This document shows, one piece after another, positions 34,747 through 42,477 of a stretch of 64,000 bases of DNA. The notes below the pieces were generated by a model. The model saw nothing but the letters and a program-made list of their open reading frames with translations. It was not told the DNA's origin and searched no databases. A program made the translations under genes and the position numbers. Positions within the stretch are counted from its first letter, which is position 1. Each line of letters begins with the position of its first letter. Source of the DNA: a virus; IMG/VR virus record IMGVR_UViG_3300022682_000066, positions 1 to 64,000 of that record, one strand, 5' to 3'.

Positions 34747-37137
34747 ATGCTGCTCAATCAAGGTGTTCTTTCTGCAGGAAAAGTCGTAGCTGCATCGACA
34801 GGACCGAACAATCCTGGGTCGAAAGCTCCGTACCCGATTCCGGCAACCTACGCCTACTTATACGATGCTACGAACCTGTGGGCTTTGTACGACAAGGCCG
34901 GAGATACCCAATGCGGAAATGAAGAAGCAGCGAGTATCATCAAGACAATCACAGCTATTTTGGTCTATGAATATAAATCCGGCGTAATGACATCAGAAAC
35001 GGTGACCGTAACGGCTGCGGATATCAAAACGGGTAGCACCGCCAATCTCCAAGACGGGGATATTTTGACTTGGGAAGATTTACTGCACGGCATAATGGTG
35101 CCGAGCGGAAATGATGCCGCCTACTGTGCTGCCAGGATTATCGGGGACGAAGTCTATGCCGCTGCTGGGAACACTGGTACGTCCGGCGTGACGCGGTTTG
35201 TGGAATTGATGAATTCCAAGGCGACCGCACTTGGGATGGCAAACTCTGTGTTCGTGTCCCCAAGTGGCGTCAACGCTACCGGGAACAAGACGACCACTCA
35301 CGATATGTGCTTGGCCGGGGCCGAATGTTTCGGAACACCGTATCTTGCTGAAGTTTCCATGCAACCTTCTTGGGAAATGACCATCACTGGACCAAATGCC
35401 AGGACGTACACGGTTGACAACGCTTGTGCCTTTGCTAATGGCCCTAGCTTCAATCAAAGCGGTGAGGTCGATAAGCGAGTAATTGGGTGCAAGAATGGCG
35501 ATCTTGTTATCGGTGCTTCCCATTCTTCTGTGGCAATGTGGCAGACGCCGAATGGTACAAGAATTGTCGGCTGCATCATAAAGTCCCCTTCTGGGTACAA
35601 TCGGAATCTGGACATGCACTCTCTTTATTTCGGGGCACTCAACGAGTACAACTACTTATCTGAAGGTATGCAGTGGGCGGATGATCCGCATTTGGACGAT
35701 GTCGTCGTTTTGACCGGTGCTGAATACGGCTTCGTTGACGAAAGCCCCGTGGGCAGGACCTTGTCCAATCAAGGTGGTGTGTCGTTGAGCACATCGCGCT
35801 CGATGATTCAGGGTCGTGAATACTACTTCGACGGAGTGGACGGGCGTATCGAAGCCGCCGATGCTGCTGATTTGAGCCCTGGTTCTCAGGATTTCTGCAT
35901 CGAGGCTTGGGTGCGTGGGGATGGTACCGACCCTTCTGAGCAGTATGCAGTGATTGCAAGTAAATGGGACGCTACTGGAAATCAAAAAGAATTTGAGCTT
36001 GTTTACGATCACGTGATCAACAAAATAAGTGCCTATTTTTCTTTGAACGGGTCCACACATCAAGTAATTCACATTGACGTGGGGATTTACTTCGCGATTG
36101 GTAGGCCGCATCACATCGCAATGGTACGGAACGGGACCAAGATTTCCTTGTACGTGAATGGGGAGAAGGATCCCGACGATGATGTTGATGTCGGTACCGA
36201 CGCACTGTTCTCCGGGACCGCCCCCTTTATGATCGGCGCCAGGGCTTCTGGTGGTGCCGGCACCTACGATGGGCAATTCCGCGGGTATATCGACGAGGTT
36301 CGTTTTACGATTGGTAATGCACGCTACACCGACGACATGTTCACTGTAGACGCCCGCCCGTTCTCGAGGGGTGACACGAATATTTCAACGACGAGTACTT
36401 CTACTTCAACGACTACAACTGGTTCCACGACTACGACTACCACGCAGTCTTTCCCGAATCTTACAATCGTTGCTTGGGAACAAACACGAAGCGCCGTGGG
36501 GCCGTCGTCGTTGGCATGCAATTTCCCCACTGGGACGGCTACAGGGGACGAAGTGTTTGCCTTTGTGATGCATTCTTCAGCCCTGACCAGTATTCCGGCA
36601 GGATGGGAGAAGATCACGAAGCAACAGAACGTTGGTGTTACCTACGATCGATGGTGTACCGTTTTCCGCAAGACGTATGTGTCGGGGGACGGTTCTAGCG
36701 TGACATTCTCCCAGACAACTGCAACGGGGCGGATGGTTGTCAGTCTCGTTACGATGCGGGCTTCTGATGGCGGCATTATCTACACCAGAGATATCAACGC
36801 TTCTAACGGGACAGGGTCTTCCAATCCGCAGAGCATGGCGCTTCCGTCAGGGTGCAGGGGCACTGGTGGTGAGCAGCTCTTTATCGCTGCTGCTTGGGAT
36901 GCCTACGCTCTTGTTGCCGGGAACACCACGTACACAGCACCATCCAGTTGGACCTTGCAATCTCCTGCGAGTGTGGAGCAGAATAGAATGGCTGTCGCGA
37001 CATTGGATCCGGCCACTACAGATGCCGATGCTTCAGGAAGCTTCACCCAATCGGGCGGATCACATGATTTTGGTACACTCGTGTTCATTATTGGTGCTGC
37101 TGATTCGGCGGATTCGTCGACGACCACAACGTCTTAG
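34747..37137 (+). CDS. Tail fibre with D,D-carboxypeptidase-like and LamG-like domains
   Basis: 796 residues in three parts. (1) 30-300: peptidase S11/penicillin-binding fold with S63-I-I-K66 (ASIIKTITAIL), S120-G-N122 (MVPSGNDAAY) and K249-N-G251 in place of the usual KTG. Such enzymes cut the terminal D-Ala of peptidoglycan stems. (2) About 350-545: LamG/concanavalin-like lectin fold (YYFDGVDGRIEAADAADLSP; HHIAMVRNGTKISLYVNGE). (3) After a Ser/Thr linker, a module paralogous to the end of the 29715-34007 protein, and the tail SSTTTTS. Probably a receptor-binding protein that also acts on the cell wall. Confidence 0.78.
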   Translation: MLLNQGVLSAGKVVAASTGPNNPGSKAPYPIPATYAYLYDATNLWALYDKAGDTQCGNEEAASIIKTITAILVYEYKSGVMTSETVTVTAADIKTGSTANLQDGDILTWEDLLHGIMVPSGNDAAYCAARIIGDEVYAAAGNTGTSGVTRFVELMNSKATALGMANSVFVSPSGVNATGNKTTTHDMCLAGAECFGTPYLAEVSMQPSWEMTITGPNARTYTVDNACAFANGPSFNQSGEVDKRVIGCKNGDLVIGASHSSVAMWQTPNGTRIVGCIIKSPSGYNRNLDMHSLYFGALNEYNYLSEGMQWADDPHLDDVVVLTGAEYGFVDESPVGRTLSNQGGVSLSTSRSMIQGREYYFDGVDGRIEAADAADLSPGSQDFCIEAWVRGDGTDPSEQYAVIASKWDATGNQKEFELVYDHVINKISAYFSLNGSTHQVIHIDVGIYFAIGRPHHIAMVRNGTKISLYVNGEKDPDDDVDVGTDALFSGTAPFMIGARASGGAGTYDGQFRGYIDEVRFTIGNARYTDDMFTVDARPFSRGDTNISTTSTSTSTTTTGSTTTTTTQSFPNLTIVAWEQTRSAVGPSSLACNFPTGTATGDEVFAFVMHSSALTSIPAGWEKITKQQNVGVTYDRWCTVFRKTYVSGDGSSVTFSQTTATGRMVVSLVTMRASDGGIIYTRDINASNGTGSSNPQSMALPSGCRGTGGEQLFIAAAWDAYALVAGNTTYTAPSSWTLQSPASVEQNRMAVATLDPATTDADASGSFTQSGGSHDFGTLVFIIGAADSADSSTTTTS

Positions 37138-37146
37138 GAGGACTAG

Positions 37147-37404
37147 ATGTCCGCACAAGATCCACTTGATCTGCTTCATGCCGATCTTATCGCACTTGGG
37201 CAGCAAGTAGATAAGAATCGACGGGACATCTACGATCATAAGATTGAGGATGCAAAGATTCATAGTCGTCAGTCAGTATATTTTTGGTTGGTTTGGTTAG
37301 TGTTTGGCTTTCTTTTCTCGGTATTAACTGGGGCAACCGGATACGCTTTGCGCGTTTTGTTCGATCTTGTATTAGAATCTGCCGCAGGAGGAGTTCTACC
37401 GTGA
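37147..37404 (+). CDS. Small membrane protein, holin-like
   Basis: 85 residues: a charged N-terminus (KNRRDIYDHKIEDAKIHSR), then a long hydrophobic stretch (VYFWLVWLVFGFLFSVLTG then ATGYALRVLFDLVL) that can form one or two membrane helices. Small size, coupling to the next gene (4-base overlap) and place before lysis-type genes make it a holin candidate. Confidence 0.55.
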   Translation: MSAQDPLDLLHADLIALGQQVDKNRRDIYDHKIEDAKIHSRQSVYFWLVWLVFGFLFSVLTGATGYALRVLFDLVLESAAGGVLP

Positions 37405-38120
37405 TCAAGGTATTAAAGACGCTGGCGTTTGGGGAAGCCTTCGTTGAAGACCAAATGGACGATTCTGACCCGTCGGTTATTAATGATTTTCAGGAACGGG
37501 TGGCGGAGAATATTCAAAAAGCGAAGCTGGAACGCGAATTGCTTCAGCAGCATTTGGCAATTCTTGAATCTACTGCAAACGAAGCTGGTGGGATGCTTTG
37601 GCGTAAGGATGCGGATCACTGCTATCTCTACGCTAATCGGTATCATTGCAGGCACTTCTTCGGATTGCCGGCTCATTGTATCGGCATGATTCGCGGTAAG
37701 TCCGACCTCGAGCTTGCCAACGACTACATTGAGCGAACCGGGGAATGGCACGGGTTTGCCGATCTTTGTTGGAGAACCGACAATCACGCACGGGATTTAC
37801 GAAAGCGGGCGGTGTATGTCGAGGTCGGAGTAATCGGCCGGGAGGAGCGCGTTCTTAAGGTAATCAAGACGCCTCTGTTCCGCGATGGTATTTTTATCGG
37901 CACGGTCGGCTTCGCCATGGATTTGACATTCGATTGTGCAGGCGTTTTTGCTACTATCGAAATTGGAATCCAGAATGGGGCGGTGGAGCCTTTGGAAGAT
38001 CAGATTTACTGGATCAAGGATCCGGATACTTGTGGGCTTGATCGTCGGCGCGGGCAGCACGTTTTGACCTGGGCCAGAGAAATGGCTGCGAAGTTTACGA
38101 AGGAGATAAACCATGAGTAA
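37401..38120 (+). CDS. PAS-domain protein
   Basis: 239 residues from the GTG at 37401 (GGAGGAG upstream); the longer frame from 37284 overlaps the membrane gene. A helical N-terminus (DFQERVAENIQKAKLERELLQQH) leads to a PAS fold: GGMLWRKDADHCYLYANRYH, GKSDLELANDYIE, VLKVIKTPLFRDGIFIGTVGFAMDLT. PAS domains bind small ligands or mediate dimerisation. No output domain follows. Its role among fibre and lysis genes is unclear; sensing or regulation of lysis or host signalling is speculation. Confidence 0.7.
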   Translation: MIKVLKTLAFGEAFVEDQMDDSDPSVINDFQERVAENIQKAKLERELLQQHLAILESTANEAGGMLWRKDADHCYLYANRYHCRHFFGLPAHCIGMIRGKSDLELANDYIERTGEWHGFADLCWRTDNHARDLRKRAVYVEVGVIGREERVLKVIKTPLFRDGIFIGTVGFAMDLTFDCAGVFATIEIGIQNGAVEPLEDQIYWIKDPDTCGLDRRRGQHVLTWAREMAAKFTKEINHE

Positions 38121-38646
38121 AGGGTTCTGGTACAAAATTGTTGCAGGAGTAAAGCAGCTTCTTACACCGCTTCCGTCGGCACCACCACCTTTGAAGATTG
38201 TGGTACTCCGGCGCACCCATGCGAGCATTGCTGGTACTTTCGGTACCCTGGAGATGCCGTCTGGGCAGGTCTTTGCTTCGGCCGAACCGCCCTGGCTCGG
38301 TAATGCCGTTGGGGATTCTTGTATCCCTCCTGGGTTTGATGAGGGCTCGATACGGTATGTATGTCGTCTTGTGCAATCTCCCAAGTTCGGGCGAACGTAC
38401 ATGGTTACCAATGTTCCCGGCCGGTCCCATATTCTGTTTCATGCTGGTAACTGGGCTGGGCACGAAGGGCAAGGACTCAAAACTGATACTGACGGTTGTA
38501 TTCTTCTTGGCGTTGGGACTGGTGCCCTTGAGGGGCAAAAGGCGTTGCTTTACAGTCGTCGTGCTATGAGAGCATTCTTCGAAGAGCTCGATTGGGAGCC
38601 CTTCGCTCTGCATATACAATGGGCCCCCGAGGCCTTGGACTTCTAA
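38113..38646 (+). CDS. DUF5675 family protein
   Basis: 177 residues. TFGTLEMPSGQVFASAEPPW, GNAVGDSCIPPG, and GRSHILFHAGNWAGHEGQGL with TDGCILLG match the DUF5675 pattern (HxGN ... GCI), found in phages and linked to cell wall or lysis genes; the conserved His and Cys may be catalytic. An N-terminal hydrophobic-amphipathic segment (FWYKIVAGVKQLLTPLP) precedes the domain. Confidence 0.75.
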   Translation: MSKGFWYKIVAGVKQLLTPLPSAPPPLKIVVLRRTHASIAGTFGTLEMPSGQVFASAEPPWLGNAVGDSCIPPGFDEGSIRYVCRLVQSPKFGRTYMVTNVPGRSHILFHAGNWAGHEGQGLKTDTDGCILLGVGTGALEGQKALLYSRRAMRAFFEELDWEPFALHIQWAPEALDF

Positions 38647-38660
38647 CAAGGAGCAAGACA

Positions 38661-39281
38661 ATGGACCAGGGCACTTTGAGCTGGATTGTCGAGAACTGGG
38701 TCCCTCTGGGGCTTGCGGCTTTTATCTTCCTCGAGAAGATCGTAAAGCTGAGCCCTACCAAGTGGGACGATCTCCTGATCGACGGGCTGCGGGCGATTTT
38801 CCGCAAGGGCGGGGCCAAAACCGTCCTCGTCGTCCCCGTACTGGGCCTGCTGATGCTTTCCGCCTGCGCCACTGTGGACTACGTTCCGCCCGAGGCGTGC
38901 AACTGCACCGGGAACCTCGAGGAGTGCGATAGCCGCATTCTTGGGGTTGTCCCCGATGCCAATGGGGCGGATCTCGTTTTGCAACTCGCTAACCTGTCGG
39001 CTCTCGAAGCCGGTGCGTATACGAAGGAGGATGCGCTGGAAGTGATCTCGGAAATCGAGGCCTTCCTGGCTGCCAGTGAAACCTGGGCAACCCTGGTGTC
39101 TTACGTGGCAGCCAAATTGAGTTACGCCAATGCTGCCGCTGGTATGATCATTTTCGCGCAATCCGGTTACCTGCAGGCCCTCAATGTCCAGGAGGTGATC
39201 AGTCCCTGCGATATTGCAATTCTGAATCGTCATCTGGGCAAGCAAAAGGCGGTGATCAACGCCTTTGTTGAGCCCGACTAA
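38661..39281 (+). CDS. Holin-like segment joined to a lipoprotein
   Basis: 206 residues from the ATG at 38661 (AAGGAGC upstream). Residues 1-50 hold one membrane helix (WVPLGLAAFIFLEKIV) and KWDDLLIDGLRAIF, as in small phage membrane proteins. Residues of about 52-70 are a second hydrophobic segment ending in the lipobox LLMLSAC, followed by a Cys-rich and then helical domain (about 70-206). It looks like a fusion of a small membrane protein and a spanin-like or other lipoprotein; no separate start codon was found before the lipobox. Confidence 0.6.
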   Translation: MDQGTLSWIVENWVPLGLAAFIFLEKIVKLSPTKWDDLLIDGLRAIFRKGGAKTVLVVPVLGLLMLSACATVDYVPPEACNCTGNLEECDSRILGVVPDANGADLVLQLANLSALEAGAYTKEDALEVISEIEAFLAASETWATLVSYVAAKLSYANAAAGMIIFAQSGYLQALNVQEVISPCDIAILNRHLGKQKAVINAFVEPD

Positions 39282-39838
39282 TGGCGATTCACTTGTACCG
39301 TCCAGGGGATTTGATCCTCTGTCACAGTCCCGGGTGGCTTCCAGCGGCAATTCGTTGGGCCACCCGGCGACGTGGTGAACCGATTACATACGCGAACCAT
39401 ACCGCCGGTTTCGTGGATTCGGAAACCATTGTCGAAGCTCTCTGGAAAGTCGAACGAAAGCCATATCGAGGAAGCATGCCAGAGCCACATCAAGTTTGGC
39501 GTCGGAAGGACCTGACACCGACGGAACGACTTAAGGTTGCTCTCTGTGCCGAGCAGTATGTGGGGAGGCAATACGGGGTCTTGAAGTTGTTTGCACATCT
39601 TGGAGATGCCGTTCTCGAGAAGCTATTCGGCAGGGATGTCTATATCGTTCGCAGGCTCGCTTTTTTGGACAGATACCCGATCTGTTCTTGGGTGTGGGCT
39701 TGGGCATACGATAAGGCACTCAACATCCGTTTTCGCGGACTGCATCCGCGCTTTGTCACACCTGACGATATGTGGGATCATGTTCGAGAGAACCCCGGGT
39801 GGGTCAAGGTAAGTGAAACGGGCAAGTGGGCTGGCTAA
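39281..39838 (+). CDS. YiiX/NlpC-P60-like papain-fold peptidase
   Basis: 185 residues. GDLILCHSPGWLPAAIRWAT, YANHTAGFV (likely catalytic His) and RYPICSWVWAWAYDKA (likely catalytic Cys) give the circularly permuted papain-like order of YiiX/DUF830 proteins. Last gene of the late operon, so an endolysin or amidase role is reasonable. Its ATG overlaps the previous stop. Confidence 0.68.
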   Translation: MAIHLYRPGDLILCHSPGWLPAAIRWATRRRGEPITYANHTAGFVDSETIVEALWKVERKPYRGSMPEPHQVWRRKDLTPTERLKVALCAEQYVGRQYGVLKLFAHLGDAVLEKLFGRDVYIVRRLAFLDRYPICSWVWAWAYDKALNIRFRGLHPRFVTPDDMWDHVRENPGWVKVSETGKWAG

Positions 39839-39841
39839 TAA

Positions 39842-39872
39842 GAAGGGGGAGGACTGTCTCCCCCTTTTTTTT
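39842..39872 (+). terminator. Strong Rho-independent terminator of the late operon
   Basis: Stem AAGGGGGAG (39843-39851) with CTCCCCCTT (39858-39866), 6-base loop, then a T-run to 39872. It lies directly after the last rightward gene, where rightward and leftward transcription converge. Confidence 0.92.
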
Positions 39873-39893
39873 GGCTGAATGGTTTTCTTCGCT

Positions 39894-40205
39894 TCAGTAA
39901 AGTTGTTCCGTCGGAGCGAAAATTGAATCGTTGAATTCTGTTTCTACTATTACCTGTATATACGCCACGAGTAATTTGGAAATAGCATCATCTGCGAACG
40001 TTCGCCGGACTGCATCCTCGTTAATGAAGCGGTCGTGTGTTGCTTCAAACAAGTCCCGAATAACCGATTCGGCATACTTTTTGAAGAGCCACCGGTCTAC
40101 GGCGCGTTGGACGAGGTACTCATTGGAGTACAGCCCCAAATATACACGCATTTGCCGGACGCGGTAGCGCAGCCACTCGCGAATCATGTAGAATCGGCGT
40201 TTCAT
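39894..40205 (-). CDS. Basic hypothetical protein
   Basis: 103 residues from the ATG at 40205 (GGAGGATC upstream). Starts MKRRFYMIREWLRYRVRQMR, a basic amphipathic helix, then mixed helical sequence (RAVDRWLFKKYAESVIRDLF). Last gene of the leftward replication region. Family unknown. Confidence 0.58.
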   Translation of the reverse strand: MKRRFYMIREWLRYRVRQMRVYLGLYSNEYLVQRAVDRWLFKKYAESVIRDLFEATHDRFINEDAVRRTFADDAISKLLVAYIQVIVETEFNDSIFAPTEQLY

Positions 40206-40456
40206 TAAAGATCCTCCATGGTATAATGCTCGGGGCAACATTCCCCGACTTCCTCGTCGATAACCCCTTCTTCGTGGCGATGACGACCGCAGATACCGCA
40301 GATATACGCCCGCCCTTCTTGGAGCTCGTTCATCTTGCGAATGTATCGCCGGGTCACGAACCAAGCGATTCCCAAAGCAACACAAACGGCAATCACAACG
40401 ATTGGTAGAATTCGCCAAACGAAAAACGAACTCCAGATTGAGAGTGTTTCTATCAT
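40205..40456 (-). CDS. Membrane-anchored zinc-ribbon-like protein
   Basis: 83 residues from the ATG at 40456. One transmembrane helix (ILPIVVIAVCVALGIAWFV), then a cytoplasmic-type tail with YICGICGRHRHEEG and GECCPEH, likely a small zinc site. Its stop overlaps the next start. Function unknown. Confidence 0.6.
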   Translation of the reverse strand: MIETLSIWSSFFVWRILPIVVIAVCVALGIAWFVTRRYIRKMNELQEGRAYICGICGRHRHEEGVIDEEVGECCPEHYTMEDL

Positions 40457-40490
40457 ACCAACCACCTTCCTTTCTTGGTTGCTGTTTGTG

Positions 40491-40817
40491 CTATTGGCCT
40501 CCCCCATGCTTACGGACATCCGCCAGAGACGGCGCCGCGATTCCGGATTTTTTCGCCTTGCTCGCAGCGGCAACTTGTGTCCAGAAATTCGCGAGGTGCT
40601 TATTCGCAGGGTAGGTTGTCAGGACATGACGCTCGTGCGGGGCTTTGATTTTGGTAGCGCAGGTATGGCGTTCGTTCAGTAACGGCGTTCCGCCGCCACC
40701 GTCTTGGTTCATGACAACCGGTTCCTCCCAGAATTCGTTCATCTCGTTGTAGACAACGGTCCCGCCCAGGGCCATGATGGCAACCATCACTCGACTTTTC
40801 GAATCTGCCTTTTTCAT
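40491..40817 (-). CDS. Hypothetical protein with N-terminal hydrophobic segment
   Basis: 108 residues: MKKADSKSRVMVAIMALGGT resembles a weak signal or anchor, followed by polar sequence with a Gly run (NQDGGGGTPLL) and a basic end. AGGAGG upstream of the ATG. No family seen. Confidence 0.52.
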   Translation of the reverse strand: MKKADSKSRVMVAIMALGGTVVYNEMNEFWEEPVVMNQDGGGGTPLLNERHTCATKIKAPHERHVLTTYPANKHLANFWTQVAAASKAKKSGIAAPSLADVRKHGGGQ

Positions 40818-40826
40818 AACAACCTC

Positions 40827-41240
40827 CTAGTTGTGATTTGTTTTATAGATTTCTCGAAGCAGAAGCAGCACTCGGGTGGGTACCGCTTTCGTTCGATTCT
40901 GTTCATGAGGAGGCCATACCTCGAGGATCCAAACTCCGGATGGGCTGTTTATCTCATAAACCATTTCTTTGCCATCCCCTTCGGGTTTGACATTCAATGT
41001 GAGCGCATCCGGATTACCGATCACCATATTTACGACATCATGAATGATCTCGAGTCGGCCGGTTGATGTTTCGATAACGACCGTGGTGGTTTCTTCCCCG
41101 AAGGCTTCATTTGGTGTGCAGCCCACAAGGGCCCAGACCAGGATAATGATCCCCAGTACGAAGAGTAACGCGGTGAGGATGGTGTCAGCCCACCAGCGAA
41201 TTGCTGAACTGGGTTGATGCCATTTCTTGTGATTACTCAT
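40827..41240 (-). CDS. Putative lipoprotein
   Basis: 137 residues from the ATG at 41240 (GGAGGCCCC upstream). A hydrophobic segment (ILTALLFVLGIIILVWALVG) ends in a lipobox-like ALVGC followed by TPNEAF. The exported part is beta-rich (TTTVVIETSTGRLEIIHDVV; MVYEINSPSGVWILEVWPP). Could take part in host lysis or superinfection effects; not determinable. Confidence 0.58.
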   Translation of the reverse strand: MSNHKKWHQPSSAIRWWADTILTALLFVLGIIILVWALVGCTPNEAFGEETTTVVIETSTGRLEIIHDVVNMVIGNPDALTLNVKPEGDGKEMVYEINSPSGVWILEVWPPHEQNRTKAVPTRVLLLLREIYKTNHN

Positions 41241-41425
41241 TCGGGGCCTCCTTCGTTTTCCAGGCGGGACCAGTCCAGCTCGGGTTTGATTTTCGGCATT
41301 TCTTTGCCGCGTAGTTTTTGACACATATCATAAGCTGCTTCTTCATTCATATGGTTTTGTTCTTTGGCGGCTTCTTCGCGCAGCTTCTGGCGCGTTTCCC
41401 AATTAGGGTACGGTACTTTTTTCAT
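41237..41425 (-). CDS. Small charged protein
   Basis: 62 residues, Lys/Glu-rich helix (RQKLREEAAKEQNHMNEEAAY), overlapping both neighbours by a start/stop overlap. Function unknown. Confidence 0.52.
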   Translation of the reverse strand: MKKVPYPNWETRQKLREEAAKEQNHMNEEAAYDMCQKLRGKEMPKIKPELDWSRLENEGGPE

Positions 41426-41652
41426 TAGAATTTCCAGCTAATTCCGAGAAAGATTTGGGATACTTTGATATCTTTCATGGTCGATATCCCGATTTCTCGA
41501 AGGTTTGGGACGTTTTCAATATCAATGTTTACCTCGTAACCGAGACGACGAACTGTTTCAATTTTGTGTTCCAGTAATTTGGCTGTTTCTTGAAGGTCTT
41601 TGATTTGGTCCTTATGCTCTTTGGGGAAGGATGGTTGTTGTTTATTACTCAT
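41425..41652 (-). CDS. Small coiled-coil protein
   Basis: 75 residues; HKDQIKDLQETAKLLEHKIETVRR is a likely coiled coil, then a short beta-like end. Overlaps the Rad50 C-half gene start/stop on one side. Could be an accessory of the Rad50-type complex, but nothing in the sequence proves it. Confidence 0.5.
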   Translation of the reverse strand: MSNKQQPSFPKEHKDQIKDLQETAKLLEHKIETVRRLGYEVNIDIENVPNLREIGISTMKDIKVSQIFLGISWKF

Positions 41653-42239
41653 AAACCCACCTCTACAATTTTGTCAGCACCTTGAATGAGTTCAGGACTG
41701 TGACTGACCATTAGTATTTGGACCCCAAGTCGATGGGAGAGTTCTCGCAGCATGAGCGCACCCTTGATCGGCATTTCTTTTCCTTTGAGATACTTGAGTG
41801 GCTCGTCGAGTATGAGCAGGTTGCGCGTTCGTGGTTGGCGTATCGACCACATAGTCATCTGAAGGGCCAACGCGGCGATGTCTACTGCGCCTCCTCCGGC
41901 CGCATCCATCGGTGCGATTTTCAGCCTGTCGCGCTCGAAATAAATGTGGGCTTGGGTTGCGGTCCCCTTCGTTTCGAAATCCAAAGACAGGGTATAGGGC
42001 TCCTGCAGAACTCCGGCCAGTGCGAGTGTCGCGAGCTCGGAAACGCGGTACTCCAGTTGTTTTTGGGTTTGTCGTGCTACAGATTGGATTACCTCGAGGG
42101 CTTTTTTCTGATTCTCAAGGCGCCGTTCTTGCTTTCTTTGTTTCCGCTTGGTATGCTTCAAGTCTTCGAGATTCCTATCTCGTTGACCTTTGAGACGTTC
42201 AATTTGAGCGCGAGCAGCGGTTATTCTTGTGTCTGTCAT
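41649..42239 (-). CDS. Rad50/SbcC C-terminal half (split)
   Basis: 196 residues. About 70 residues of coiled coil (RKQRKQERRLENQKKALEVI), then the C-terminal ATPase lobe: signature-like region PMDAAGGGAVDIAALALQM, Walker B and D-loop NLLILDEPLKYL, H-loop LMVSHSPEL. It lacks the Walker A lobe, which is encoded separately at 43592-44506. Together the two would form the ABC-type ATPase that works with the SbcD nuclease at DNA ends. Confidence 0.82.
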   Translation of the reverse strand: MTDTRITAARAQIERLKGQRDRNLEDLKHTKRKQRKQERRLENQKKALEVIQSVARQTQKQLEYRVSELATLALAGVLQEPYTLSLDFETKGTATQAHIYFERDRLKIAPMDAAGGGAVDIAALALQMTMWSIRQPRTRNLLILDEPLKYLKGKEMPIKGALMLRELSHRLGVQILMVSHSPELIQGADKIVEVGL

Positions 42240-42475
42240 TGCAGCGTCTCTTCAATGTCAGCAAGCATATCATGAAGTTCATCCTCGAGGCCTTCGGCTT
42301 CTTTTCGGAGAGCTTCGATTTTCTTCTTTGCCTTTGCGATGGACGGCACTCCGAGATTTTGCAACTGCTCCAATGCGCTGTCTCGACGTCCTTTGAGGAT
42401 TGCAATTTGTTCTTTGCTATCCTCGATATCTTCTTTCAATCGTATCAGATGTGCTCTCTTCTTTTGGTTTGCCAT
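42236..42475 (-). CDS. Coiled-coil protein in the split rad50 operon
   Basis: 79 residues, almost all heptad-like (IRLKEDIEDSKEQIAILKGRR; KKIEALRKEAEGLEDELHDM). Its stop overlaps the Rad50 C-half start by four bases. It may supply the missing second arm of the split coiled coil, which is inference. Confidence 0.6.
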   Translation of the reverse strand: MANQKKRAHLIRLKEDIEDSKEQIAILKGRRDSALEQLQNLGVPSIAKAKKKIEALRKEAEGLEDELHDMLADIEETLQ

Positions 42476-42477
42476 TA

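Noticed and set aside
40225-40240. TATAAT on the plus strand
   Set aside because: Inside the 40205-40456 gene, without a -35 box and pointing against transcription of all nearby genes.
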